This document shows, piece after piece, positions 34,496 through 42,638 of a stretch of 64,000 bases of DNA; position 1 is the stretch's first letter; each line of letters starts with the position of its first letter. Source of the DNA: Alistipes sp. (GTDB lineage Bacteria > Bacteroidota > Bacteroidia > Bacteroidales > Rikenellaceae); contig JAFQHI010000017.1 in NCBI GenBank assembly GCA_017398045.1, positions 107,145 to 171,144 on the forward strand. Direction: 5' to 3'. Under the pieces are notes generated by a model. That model ran no database searches. It was not told the origin of the DNA and was given only the letters and a program-made list of their open reading frames with translations. The position numbers and the translations under genes were made by a program.

Positions 34496-35557
34496 TTATT
34501 GCAGTATTGCCACACCGTCAAAGGTTACAGACTTCAGATTCTCCATGCTCAACTCCTTGGCCTTCGCGGGCAGCGGAGCATAATGCACCTCCGAGGTAAT
34601 GGCCTGTGCCTCATCGGAAAGGATATACTTCAGCAGGTCGAGGGTGGCCATGGCCTGCTCCTTCTTACGGTCGGAGTAGTTCTGCTCCTTGTAGATAATC
34701 ATCCAGGTAAAGGTCGAGATAGGATAGGCACCCGAAGCTGCGGAGTTGGTAATCGAGCATCGCGTATCGGCCGGAATCTCACCCGAAGCGGCAGCCGAAA
34801 TGGTGGCCGACGTGGGCAGAATAAACTCACCCTGCGTATTCTCGATGGCGGCATAGGGAATCTTCTGTGCAAAGGCATACTCCGAACCCACGTAGCCAAT
34901 CGTGTTTTTGGTCTGCTTAATCACACCTGCCACGCCCGGGTTACCCTTGGCAGCCTGACCCGAAGGGAAGTTGACCGACTTACCGGTGCCATAGGTGGCG
35001 GCCCACATCGGACTTACCTTCGTGAGGTAGTCGGTGAATACGAAGGTCGTACCCGAACCGTCGGAGCGATAGACCGGCATAATGGCCTCGGCGGGGAGCT
35101 TCACCTGCGGATTGAGCGCCACCAAGCGTGCATCGTTCCACATCGTCACCTTGCCGGCGAAGATATCGGCCACCAACTCGCCCGTGAGGTTCAGTCGCTC
35201 AACGCCATCGAGGTTGTAAGCCACTACCACGGCACCCATACAGGTCGGGATGTGCAGCACGGGAGCCATCTCCGTCATCTCCTTCTCCGAGAGGAAGGCA
35301 TCGCTACCGGCAAAATCGACAATCTTGTCGCGGAGGTTTCTTACACCACCGCCCGAGCCGATACCGCCGTAGGCCACCTGGTCACCATTTACCTGGCCGA
35401 ACTGCTCGAAAACCACGTTGTAGAAGGGCAGCGGGAAGGTTGCACCTGCACCCGAAAGCTCCTGGGCCTCACGACCCTCCTGGTTGGCGTTGCCGCCACA
35501 AGCTACCAAAGCTACGGCAACCGCCCATGTCATAACCGATGCAAAAATCTTTTTCAT
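34496..35557 (-). CDS. pstS: Phosphate-binding lipoprotein PstS
   Basis: A 353-residue periplasmic binding protein. The signal peptide ends with VALVACGG, a lipobox with Cys near residue 20, so it is anchored in a membrane. Phosphate-loop motifs of PstS are present: SGAGATFP (about 35-42), GIGSGGGVRN (about 65-74), FAGSDA (about 82-87) and YRSDGSGTT (about 163-171). It passes phosphate to PstC/PstA. The porin gene lies 32 bp upstream and is probably co-transcribed. Confidence 0.95.
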   Translation of the reverse strand: MKKIFASVMTWAVAVALVACGGNANQEGREAQELSGAGATFPLPFYNVVFEQFGQVNGDQVAYGGIGSGGGVRNLRDKIVDFAGSDAFLSEKEMTEMAPVLHIPTCMGAVVVAYNLDGVERLNLTGELVADIFAGKVTMWNDARLVALNPQVKLPAEAIMPVYRSDGSGTTFVFTDYLTKVSPMWAATYGTGKSVNFPSGQAAKGNPGVAGVIKQTKNTIGYVGSEYAFAQKIPYAAIENTQGEFILPTSATISAAASGEIPADTRCSITNSAASGAYPISTFTWMIIYKEQNYSDRKKEQAMATLDLLKYILSDEAQAITSEVHYAPLPAKAKELSMENLKSVTFDGVAILQ

Positions 35558-35589
35558 CTTCTTATATCTATTAAATGTTTTTTATGCTG

Positions 35590-36576
35590 TTAGAATCCGA
35601 AATAGCAGTTGATGTAGGCCGCATAGCAGTTGTCGGCACCCGATGCCTTCGGCATCGTGAGTCGGAAGTTCGGGGCAATCTTCACATACTTACCCACCTT
35701 GAACTGCGCACCGAGGATGGCAGCCTGCTCATCTTTGGCTTTGTTCCAATCATCCTTCGAGCAAAGCTCATCGAAACGGGCATAGAGGTCGGCACACTTC
35801 GACAACTTGATGGAGGTGAAGATAGAGTAACCGCTCTGGTCGGCACCCTCTTTATACGAGGCGTTCCAGAGCTGGTTGAACTCCGCACCAAGCATAAATT
35901 TCTCGTGCTTGTAACCCATGAAGGCGGCCAGGTTGGTCGTGTTCTCTTTCTCCTCTTCGCCACACTCGTTCACGCCGCCATAGAGGCGCACCTGGAACCC
36001 TTTGGCCGGGGTCAGCGTGATGCCCACACCGTAGTTCAGGCCGTCGTTCGTCTGAATCTTCTTGTAGCCCTCGCCATTGACCACAATCACATCGGCCGAA
36101 AGCCAGTCGGCAAATTTGTAGGCGGCCGAGAGACCCAAATCGGCACTGCTGCCGAACTTGTATTGGTCCTGGAACGACTTTAGGATGTAGCGGTAGCCCC
36201 AGAACTTCTCCTGGAAGTTGAACTGCGTGGTCGAAATCAGACCGCCGTTCAGCGTCAGGTTACCCGTTTTCCACGAAATCATGGCATTTTTGATATAGGC
36301 GATGCGGTGGTAATCATCGACCTGCTTCGACTGACCGATGTCCATCACACCCTTTACCGTAAGACCTTTGCCAAGGTTGTACTCGTAGCCCAGATAACTG
36401 CGGTCCAACTCGAAGCCTCGGTCATCATTCTCTGCACCAAAACCGGTGTGGAAATTTCCAAACACCTGTACAATCGCTTTGCCTTTCGGCTCCTCCGTCG
36501 CGGCATCCTGCGCCTGTGCAGTGATACCGATGCAGGCTAACAGACCTGCCAAGATTACTTTTGTCTTCATTGTCAT
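35590..36576 (-). CDS. Outer-membrane porin, probably phosphate-linked
   Basis: A 328-residue protein with a signal peptide (MTMKTKVILAGLLACIG, cleaved after AQAQ) and alternating beta-strands ending in an aromatic residue (CYFGF), the mark of an outer-membrane barrel. The start at 36576 follows an AAAGG site 5 bases away; a second ATG lies 6 bases inside. It is the first gene of the pst operon behind a probable Pho box, so it is likely a phosphate-starvation porin analogous to OprP/PhoE in function (inference); it is not a sequence match to those by eye. Confidence 0.78.
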   Translation of the reverse strand: MTMKTKVILAGLLACIGITAQAQDAATEEPKGKAIVQVFGNFHTGFGAENDDRGFELDRSYLGYEYNLGKGLTVKGVMDIGQSKQVDDYHRIAYIKNAMISWKTGNLTLNGGLISTTQFNFQEKFWGYRYILKSFQDQYKFGSSADLGLSAAYKFADWLSADVIVVNGEGYKKIQTNDGLNYGVGITLTPAKGFQVRLYGGVNECGEEEKENTTNLAAFMGYKHEKFMLGAEFNQLWNASYKEGADQSGYSIFTSIKLSKCADLYARFDELCSKDDWNKAKDEQAAILGAQFKVGKYVKIAPNFRLTMPKASGADNCYAAYINCYFGF

Positions 36577-36599
36577 TTTTTCCTTTAAGTTTGACGCTG

Positions 36600-36635
36600 C
36601 AAAAGTATCTTGGAATAGTTTCAAGGATGTTTCAA
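36600..36635 (-). promoter_or_regulatory. Porin/pst promoter with probable Pho box
   Basis: Minus strand TACTTTTG (36600-36607) is a -7 element without a TTTG at -33. In its place are two direct repeats, TTGAAAC-ATCC-TTGAAAC (36618-36635), with an 11-bp period ending 10 bp upstream of the -7 element. This is the geometry of PhoB activation sites in other bacteria. A PhoB-like gene is divergent next door. Confidence 0.65.
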
Positions 36636-36729
36636 AAAGGTTAGCCTTTTGTGAAATACACCGCAGGAACAGCATATTACATTTTTGTTAAATCTGACAC
36701 GTTGAGGGAGTTTGCGTGAAATCTTCCGC

Positions 36730-36737
36730 TATCTTTG
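36730..36737 (+). promoter_or_regulatory. Promoter -7 element of the PhoB-like gene
   Basis: TATCTTTG, 23 bp before the ATG at 36761. It supports that start over the in-frame ATG at 36716. TTTG at 36711-36714 is only 15 bp upstream, shorter than usual. Confidence 0.6.
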
Positions 36738-36760
36738 TCGCAACTGATTTAATAAGGTAT

Positions 36761-37462
36761 ATGGCGACAAATCGTATTTTGATTGTAGATGACGAGGAGA
36801 CCCTGTGCGAGGTACTGAAACTCAATCTCGAAAATGAGGGGTATGATGTCGATACGGCATTCAGTGCCGAGCAGGCACTCGGCTACAACCTAAAGGAGTA
36901 TTCGCTCATTCTGCTCGATATCATGATGGGCGAAATGAGCGGTATCAAGATGGCGAAGCTGCTGAAAGCCGATGTGGCAACGGCCGATATTCCCATCATC
37001 TTCTGTACGGCACGCGATACGGAGGATGATATGGTGATGGGGCTGAACCTCGGTGCCGACGACTACATCACAAAGCCCTACACGGTGCGCAACGTCATAG
37101 CGCGTGTCAAGAGTGTGCTACGCCGCACGGCCAACCATAAGAACAGCACCAATGCGCCCGCCGAAAAGCCCAACCGATTAACGGTCGATGGGTTATGCCT
37201 TGATTTGGAATTTAAACGCTGTACCGTAGATGGCAGGGAGGTGAAGTTGGCGCGAAAAGAGTTTGAGCTGTTGGCCTATTTGATTCTGCATAGAGGTAAG
37301 ATTTGCTCCCGCGAGCAGATTCTGAGCAATGTCTGGAGCGATGAGGTGGTGGTGCTTAGCCGCACCATTGATGTCAATATCACCCGTCTGCGCTCAAAGA
37401 TAGGTACTTACGGCTCGTATATTGTAACCCGCTCAGGTTTTGGCTATGGCTTCCGCGACTAA
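36761..37462 (+). CDS. OmpR/PhoB family response regulator
   Basis: A 233-residue response regulator. Receiver domain residues 1-120: acidic pair in LIVDDEE, phosphorylated Asp in LILLDIMMGEMSG (near 53), Thr in FCTARD and Lys in ITKPY. The C-terminal winged-helix domain (about 135-230) has LARKEFELLAYL and RTIDVNITRLRSKIG. It lies divergent from the porin-pstSCAB operon, so the role is probably PhoB (inference). The kinase gene starts 17 bp inside its 3' end. A symbol is withheld because PhoB-like regulators are hard to separate by sequence alone. Confidence 0.88.
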   Translation: MATNRILIVDDEETLCEVLKLNLENEGYDVDTAFSAEQALGYNLKEYSLILLDIMMGEMSGIKMAKLLKADVATADIPIIFCTARDTEDDMVMGLNLGADDYITKPYTVRNVIARVKSVLRRTANHKNSTNAPAEKPNRLTVDGLCLDLEFKRCTVDGREVKLARKEFELLAYLILHRGKICSREQILSNVWSDEVVVLSRTIDVNITRLRSKIGTYGSYIVTRSGFGYGFRD

Positions 37463-38741
37463 AATATCGTTTCACAAACGGCTGTTTTTGATGTTGCTCG
37501 CCTTTTCGTGGGCGATTGTACTCTGTTTTATCGGATTCCAATACCTGCGCGAAAAGGAGTACAAATCGGAGTTCCTGAATGCGCAACTCCAGCAATACAA
37601 TCGCCATCTGCTCGATATCGTCGAGGAGGGACTTTCGTACGAAGAGTATATTGCCACCCACGACAAACCCTTTGACGAGCTACGCATCTCCATTATCGCG
37701 CTTTCGGGAGCCGTGGTTTATGACAACACCCTATCGCTCCATGCGCTCGACAACCACCGAAATCGTCCCGAGGTCGCCAACGCATTGGCAAAGGGTGAGG
37801 GGTATAGCATCAGTCGCCAATCGGCCAGCGATGGGCGCGAGTACTTCTACGCCGCCACGCGAGGCGAGCGGGTCGTTGTCCGCACAGCCATCCCCTATTC
37901 AAGCACGCTCCACGACCTGCTCAAAGCCGACTGGTCGTTTCTTATTGTGATGATTTCTATTACGCTCGTCATGAGCGTAGTAGCCTATTTCACCACGCGC
38001 CGTCTGGGCAAGGATATCGAACGCGTCAATCACTATGAGGCGGAATTGGAGAAAAGCCAACTCAAACGCCAGCTCACCAACAACATCAACCACGAGCTGA
38101 AGACCCCCGTGGCGTCGATTCAGGTCTGCCTCGAGACGCTGCTGTCGGGTATTGTATTGAGCGAGGAGAAACGGCAGGAGCTGATTGAGCGATGCTATGC
38201 ACACAACGACCGCCTTCGCCGACTGCTGAACGATGTATCGCTTATCACCCGCATGGAGGATGGCAGTACGCTCATCAACCGAGAGCGGGTGGTCATCAAC
38301 GAACTCATCGATGAGGTCGCCGAGGAGCTGGGGGTGATGCCCGAAGAGGAGCGTATGATGCTACATACGGATGTTGGCGAGGAGGTCATCGTGGAGGGTA
38401 ACCCCTCGTTGATTGGCTCCATTTTCCGCAACCTCACCGAGAATGCCATCGCCTATTCCGAGGGCAAGAACATCTATATCTCGTTGCTCGAAAACAACGA
38501 GAAGAGGTGCCGCATCCGCTTCGAGGACGATGGTAAGGGCGTAGAGCCGGAGCAGCTACGCCACCTCTTCGAACGATTCTACCGCGTGGATAAGGGCCGC
38601 TCGCGCCAAAAGGGCGGCACGGGTCTGGGGCTTGCCATCGTAAAACACGCCGTTCAGTTCCACGGTGGCACCATTTCGGTCACCAATCGCCCGGATGGCG
38701 GCTTGCGATTTGATTTCACCTTGAGCAAGCGCAATATATAA
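37446..38741 (+). CDS. Sensor histidine kinase (PhoR-like partner)
   Basis: A 431-residue kinase with two membrane segments (about residues 12-32 and 165-187) around a periplasmic sensor region, then dimerisation/phospho-acceptor domain with INHELKTPVASI (His near 216) and an ATPase domain with N box NLTENAIAYS (about 331) and G boxes DDGKGV and GGTGLGLAIVKHAV. The ATG at 37446 is preferred to a TTG two codons earlier. It overlaps the response-regulator gene by 17 bp, so the pair is one unit. A role in phosphate sensing follows from the neighbours. Confidence 0.9.
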   Translation: MASATKISFHKRLFLMLLAFSWAIVLCFIGFQYLREKEYKSEFLNAQLQQYNRHLLDIVEEGLSYEEYIATHDKPFDELRISIIALSGAVVYDNTLSLHALDNHRNRPEVANALAKGEGYSISRQSASDGREYFYAATRGERVVVRTAIPYSSTLHDLLKADWSFLIVMISITLVMSVVAYFTTRRLGKDIERVNHYEAELEKSQLKRQLTNNINHELKTPVASIQVCLETLLSGIVLSEEKRQELIERCYAHNDRLRRLLNDVSLITRMEDGSTLINRERVVINELIDEVAEELGVMPEEERMMLHTDVGEEVIVEGNPSLIGSIFRNLTENAIAYSEGKNIYISLLENNEKRCRIRFEDDGKGVEPEQLRHLFERFYRVDKGRSRQKGGTGLGLAIVKHAVQFHGGTISVTNRPDGGLRFDFTLSKRNI

Positions 38742-38763
38742 GTAAGTTCGTAACAAACAAAAG

Positions 38764-38802
38764 ATAAGCGGTTGAAATCAACCGCTTACCGAGCGACTTG
38801 CC
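38764..38802. repeat. 39-bp direct repeat with hairpin, left copy
   Basis: Contains AAGCGGTTGA-AA-TCAACCGCTT, a perfect 10-bp inverted repeat, followed by ACCGAGCGACTTGCC. It is repeated with two base differences at 39181-39219. It resembles the right half of the tRNA-linked element and is preceded by CAAACAAAAG. Confidence 0.8.
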
Positions 38803-39048
38803 AAGCGACTTATTCCATGAAGGGACTCGAAGTGCGAAGCACTCGCCGAAACACCTTTGAAAATAAGACAGGGATAAGCAAAGTACCTCTTGCCAAGCGA
38901 CTTATTCCATGAAGGGGCTCGAAGTGCGAAGCACTCGCCGAAATACCTTTGAAAATAAGACAGGGATAAGCAAAGTACCTCTTGCCAAGCGACTTATTCC
39001 ATGAAGGGACTCGAAGTGCGAAGCACTCGCCGAAATACCTTTGAAAAT
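38800..39048. repeat. 92-bp tandem repeat, about 2.7 copies
   Basis: Copies start at 38800, 38892 and 38984; the third is cut at 39048. Differences are few (for example A/G in the GAAGGGRCTCG part). Each holds a small stem AGTGC-GAA-GCACT. The period is not a multiple of 3 and the repeat has no spacer structure, so it is neither coding nor a CRISPR array. Confidence 0.9.
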
Positions 39049-39099
39049 CAAACACATCTATTTCGGCAACCCTCCTATCTGTGAGTAGGCCCGTTGATT

Positions 39100-39215
39100 A
39101 GTTGCTCGGTAGCCCTTTGGGGCGATGCTTTTTTGTGCGTTTACGCATTGGGCTTGCACAAATGGGTAAACACACAAAAAATAAGCGGTTGAAATCAACC
39201 GCTTACCGAGCAACT
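39100..39215. repeat. tRNA-linked inverted-repeat element, copy B
   Basis: A 116-bp element 13 bp beyond the 3' end of tRNA-His (minus strand). Outer arms AGTTGCTCGGTA (39100-39111) and TACCGAGCAACT (39204-39215); inner arms TTTGTGCGTTTAC (39132-39144) and GTAAACACACAAA (39166-39178, one mismatch); T6 run on the left and A run on the right; loop core GGGCTTGCAC (39150-39159). The layout is the same as copy A near tRNA-Ser, but the arm sequences differ. Confidence 0.7.
39176..39204 (-). terminator. Rho-independent terminator of tRNA-His
   Basis: On the minus strand the hairpin AAGCGGTTGA-TT-TCAACCGCTT is followed by ATTTTTTG. It lies about 24 bp after the tRNA and is part of the right 39-bp repeat and element copy B. 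Confidence 0.8.
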
Positions 39216-39219
39216 TGCC
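39181..39219. repeat. 39-bp direct repeat with hairpin, right copy
   Basis: Second copy of the repeat at 38764-38802. The pair flanks the tandem-repeat region and element B like long direct repeats around a mobile or amplified unit. Confidence 0.8.
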
Positions 39220-39227
39220 GTTAAATG

Positions 39228-39302
<75 letters not shown>

Positions 39303-39306
39303 ATGT

Positions 39307-39328
39307 GATTGACTTCTGGTTGTCAATC
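39307..39328 (-). promoter_or_regulatory. Palindrome between the tRNA-His promoter and gene
   Basis: GATTGAC and GTCAATC form a perfect 7-bp inverted repeat with an 8-base loop in the transcribed leader of tRNA-His. It may help 5' processing (inference). Confidence 0.4.
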
Positions 39329-39334
39329 GGAGTG

Positions 39335-39366
39335 CAAATATAGCGGTTTTTTTGTTTCGGTGCAAA
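39335..39366 (-). promoter_or_regulatory. Promoter of tRNA-His
   Basis: Minus strand TTTG (39363-39366), 20 bp, TATATTTG (39335-39342): a full consensus match. Confidence 0.85.
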
Positions 39367-39402
39367 TAAATCGACAAAAAAGTGCAAAAACGGCCATCCG
39401 TG

Positions 39403-39738
39403 TTAGTGTGTGACCGATTTTGAGAAGAGGTTTATAATAAGTACGCCCGCCAAAATCAGCACCAACCCCACTACGGCCGGTATATCCAACTGCTCTTTAT
39501 GCAACGCGACACCCAGCAGGGCAATCAGCACCATACCCGTACCGGCCCACAGCGCGTAGGCGACACCCACGGGCATTGTCCGTACGGTGAGGGTCAAAAA
39601 ATAGAGTGCGCCAAGGTACGTGAGGAGCGTAAAAAGCGTAGCCAGCGGGCGGGTGAACTGCTCGGTATATTTCAGCAACACAGCCCAGGCGACCTCACAA
39701 AGAATGGCAATGGCCAAATACAGATAGCTCTTCCACAT
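39403..39738 (-). CDS. Small multidrug resistance (SMR) family transporter
   Basis: A 111-residue protein with four membrane helices, the size of EmrE/SugE. The essential membrane Glu is in AILCEVAWAV (near residue 15), and the central YALWAGTG (about 62-69) is typical for the family. It exports cationic or guanidinium-type compounds by proton exchange. YALWAGTGMV is shared by drug-type EmrE members, but the guanidinium group cannot be excluded. It lies 5 bp after recN on the same strand. Confidence 0.88.
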   Translation of the reverse strand: MWKSYLYLAIAILCEVAWAVLLKYTEQFTRPLATLFTLLTYLGALYFLTLTVRTMPVGVAYALWAGTGMVLIALLGVALHKEQLDIPAVVGLVLILAGVLIINLFSKSVTH

Positions 39739-39743
39739 CGCGC

Positions 39744-41384
39744 TTATCGTCCTAAAAGAATACGTGCCTGGGCCAGCGCGGCCTCCGTGATTTCGGCACC
39801 CGACAACATCTTGGCAATCTCCGTCTCGCGCTCCTCGGTCGTGAGACGACGCAGATGGGTGCGCCCCTCCTCCTTATAGACCACAAAGTGGGTGTTGCCC
39901 TTCGATGCTACCTGGGGCAGATGGGTGATATCGACCACCTGCATCGAGGTCGAAAGGCGGGCAATAATCTCGCCCATGGCATCGGCAATGCGTCCCGAAA
40001 CGCCCGTATCAATCTCATCGAAGAGAATCGTCGGCAGCTGCATCCGACGGGCCAGCAACGCCTTCAGGGCGAGCATCACGCGCGAAAGCTCACCTCCCGA
40101 TGCGATGCGCTCGATACGCTGGGGATTTGTCGTGCGATTGGCCGAGAAGAGATACTGCACCTCATCACATCCCGTGCGTCCCATCTCGCGCGGTGAGAGT
40201 TCAATCGTAAAGCGCGTATCGGGCATCCCCAGCAGTGCAAGGGTCGAGAGTATCTCCTCCTCAAAGGGTGCGGTAGCCGCTTTGCGAGCCTCGTGCAACT
40301 GCTCGGCCAACGCACGTGTCGCCTGCTCCATCGCCTGCAAAGCCTCCTCCATGCGCCGAATCTCCGCGTCGGAGTGGGTGATGGCGTCGAGTTTGCGACG
40401 GCTCTCATCGCGCAAAGCAATCAACTCCTCCTCGTTCTGCACACGGTGCTTCTGTTGCAGGGCAATGAGGGCGTCGAGTCGGGCGGTCTTCTTTTGCAAC
40501 CGCTCGGGGTCGCTATCGAGATGCTCCGTATCGGAGGCCATGCTGCGGTTCAAATCCTTCAACTCCTCCAAAACCGAACGCAATCGCTCGGCATATTCGG
40601 CAGCGGGAGCATACTGCCCACCGATTTGGCGCATCCCCTGCTCGCCCTCCTTCAGGCGGCTTAAGATGCCCGTTTCGTCGGCATCGAGGTCGTTGCGCAG
40701 GGTGGTGAAAAGCTCCCCGATGCGGTCGGCATTTTCCAACACGACGAGTTCGGCCTCCAATTCGGCCTGCTCACCTTCGCGCAATTTGGCCGCCTCCAGC
40801 TCCTCGCATTGGAAGCGCAACCACTCCTCGTCACGACGCGCCGCCTCGGCCTCCGCGCACATACGTTGCAACTCCCTACGCGCCTCCGACAGAGCCACAT
40901 AGGAGGTCTCATAGGCCGCCAGCAACTCCTTGTTACCGGCCACCGTATCGAGTGCCGAGCAGCGAAACTCCTCGGACGAAAGAATCAGATTTTGGTGTTG
41001 GGAGTGAATATCGACCAGCCGTGCGCCCAACTCGCGAAGCGTCGAAAGCTGCACGGGCATATCGTTGATAAACGAGCGGCTCTTACCCGAGGGGGTAATG
41101 AGGCGCGTGAGGGTGGTTTCGGTTTCGTAGTCCAACTCCAGCTCCTCGAAGAAGGGTTCCAAGCCCAGCCCCGTCAAATCGAACACCCCCTCTACCTTGC
41201 AGTTGCGGGTGGCATCCTTCATGGCCGAGCCGTCGTTCTTGGCTCCCAGCAGCAGCGATAAAGCCCCCAAAAGAATCGATTTACCGGCACCCGTCTCACC
41301 CGTGAGGATGTTCAGATGCTCGTCCAGCTCCAATTCGAGGTGGTCGATGAGGGCATAGTTTTCAACCGTGAGGCGACGTAACAT
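39744..41384 (-). CDS. recN: DNA repair protein RecN
   Basis: A 546-residue SMC-like ATPase for double-strand break repair. Walker A is TGETGAGKS (about residues 29-37), a long coiled coil occupies about 160-370, and the C-terminal part has GGELSRVMLALKAL (signature) and FDEIDTGVSG (Walker B). Length and motif spacing fit RecN. It is on the same strand as coaBC, 12 bp downstream, in the order bamD-rpoZ-coaBC-recN common in Bacteroidetes. Confidence 0.95.
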   Translation of the reverse strand: MLRRLTVENYALIDHLELELDEHLNILTGETGAGKSILLGALSLLLGAKNDGSAMKDATRNCKVEGVFDLTGLGLEPFFEELELDYETETTLTRLITPSGKSRSFINDMPVQLSTLRELGARLVDIHSQHQNLILSSEEFRCSALDTVAGNKELLAAYETSYVALSEARRELQRMCAEAEAARRDEEWLRFQCEELEAAKLREGEQAELEAELVVLENADRIGELFTTLRNDLDADETGILSRLKEGEQGMRQIGGQYAPAAEYAERLRSVLEELKDLNRSMASDTEHLDSDPERLQKKTARLDALIALQQKHRVQNEEELIALRDESRRKLDAITHSDAEIRRMEEALQAMEQATRALAEQLHEARKAATAPFEEEILSTLALLGMPDTRFTIELSPREMGRTGCDEVQYLFSANRTTNPQRIERIASGGELSRVMLALKALLARRMQLPTILFDEIDTGVSGRIADAMGEIIARLSTSMQVVDITHLPQVASKGNTHFVVYKEEGRTHLRRLTTEERETEIAKMLSGAEITEAALAQARILLGR

Positions 41385-41396
41385 GGCGACCCGAAG

Positions 41397-42608
41397 TTAT
41401 AAGAGGGTTTCGATTTTGTCGGCAATATGGGCGGCTACTTCGCGCTTCGACATCAGGGGCAACGCCTCGGCACCTGCACGGTCGATGAGCGTCACTTTGT
41501 TCGTATCGCCCCTGAATCCGGCCCCTTCGTCACGCAACGAGTTGAGGACGATGAAGTCGAAATGCTTCTTTTCGAGCTTCTCGGCTGCATGAGCCTCCTC
41601 GTTGTTGGTCTCCATGGCGAAGCCGATAAGGAGTTTCGAACCCTTCTCACGCCCCAACGTGGCGGCAATATCCTGCGTGCGTTTGAGCGGAATCGAGAGG
41701 TCGTCATCCGACTTTTTGAGTTTCTCGGTAGCCACCGTCAGCGGGGTGTAGTCGGCCACGGCAGCAGCCATCACGGCTCCGTCGGCCTCCTGAAAGGCCC
41801 GAATGGTAACCTCGGCCATCTCGGCAGCAGAGAGGACATCCACACGCTCAACCCCCTGCGGTATGGGGAGCGAGGTACGACCACTTACGAGCGTCACACG
41901 CGCACCTCGTGCGGCCAACTCTTCGGCCACGGCATAGCCCATCTTGCCCGACGAGTGGTTCGACAGGAAGCGCACGGGGTCAATCGGCTCGATGGTGGCA
42001 CCGGCCGTCACGACAAAATGTTTACCCGTTAAAGGCTTTTTTTTTTCGCTGAAATGCTGTTTGACCACCTCGAGAATCTCCTCCGGCTCGGCCATACGGC
42101 CTTTTCCCTCCAAACCGCTGGCCAACTCACCCGACCCGGGTTCGATGATGCCGACACCATGCTCCTTGAGCTCCTTGAGATTGCGCTGCGTGGTGTAGTG
42201 GGCATACATATCGAGGTCCATGGCCGGAGCGACCATCACTGGACAACGCGCCGAGAGGTAGGTCGTCAGCAGCAGGTTGTCTGCTACGCCGGCCGTCATC
42301 TTCCCGAGCGTATTGGCCGTCAGGGGGGCGATGAGCATCAAATCGGCCCACTCGCCCAGCGAGACGTGCGAATTCCACTGCCCGTTTTCGGGGTCGAAGA
42401 ACTCGACCAAAATCGGGCGACGCGACAGTGTGGCCATCGTCAGCGGGGTGATGAACTGCTTGGCGAGGGCGGTCATCACCACCTGCACCTCGGCTCCTTC
42501 GCGTTTCAACAGACGACAAAGCATGGCCGCCTTATAGGCAGCGATGCTTCCGGTGATACCCAACAGGATGTGCCGACCCTCGAGCGGTCGGTTTGTTACG
42601 GTGGCCAT
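41397..42608 (-). CDS. coaBC: Phosphopantothenoylcysteine decarboxylase/synthetase CoaBC
   Basis: A 403-residue bifunctional enzyme of coenzyme A synthesis. The N-terminal CoaC domain (1-190) binds FMN, with the catalytic His in NSHVSLGEWAD and APAMDLDMY as substrate clamp. The C-terminal CoaB domain (about 195-400) joins cysteine to phosphopantothenate and has AVADYTPL and the lysine pattern KLKKSDDDLSIPLKRTQDI. The two domains are linked by SEKKKPLTG, encoded by a run of ten A (42037-42046), which could cause slippage exactly at the junction. Confidence 0.95.
   Translation of the reverse strand: MATVTNRPLEGRHILLGITGSIAAYKAAMLCRLLKREGAEVQVVMTALAKQFITPLTMATLSRRPILVEFFDPENGQWNSHVSLGEWADLMLIAPLTANTLGKMTAGVADNLLLTTYLSARCPVMVAPAMDLDMYAHYTTQRNLKELKEHGVGIIEPGSGELASGLEGKGRMAEPEEILEVVKQHFSEKKKPLTGKHFVVTAGATIEPIDPVRFLSNHSSGKMGYAVAEELAARGARVTLVSGRTSLPIPQGVERVDVLSAAEMAEVTIRAFQEADGAVMAAAVADYTPLTVATEKLKKSDDDLSIPLKRTQDIAATLGREKGSKLLIGFAMETNNEEAHAAEKLEKKHFDFIVLNSLRDEGAGFRGDTNKVTLIDRAGAEALPLMSKREVAAHIADKIETLL
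42037..42046 (-). repeat. A10 homopolymer at the coaC/coaB domain junction
   Basis: Ten T on the plus strand, ten A in the mRNA, encoding EKKK in the linker between the two enzyme domains. Transcriptional or replicative slippage there would leave the decarboxylase domain intact and remove the synthetase. Confidence 0.55.
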
Positions 42609-42638
42609 ACGAGGTTGTTGTATTGAGGGTGGCGAGGG

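Larger units (their letters stand above)
38742..39227. other. Repeat-rich non-coding region between the kinase gene and tRNA-His
   Basis: About 490 bp without a real gene. It contains two 39-bp direct repeats with hairpins, 2.7 copies of a 92-bp tandem repeat and the tRNA-linked element copy B, each listed separately. Short minus-strand frames here run through the repeats and are rejected. Confidence 0.75.

Noticed and set aside
38800-39048. Tandem repeats as a CRISPR array
   Set aside because: The 92-bp units are contiguous with near-identical sequence; there are no unique spacers and no cas genes.
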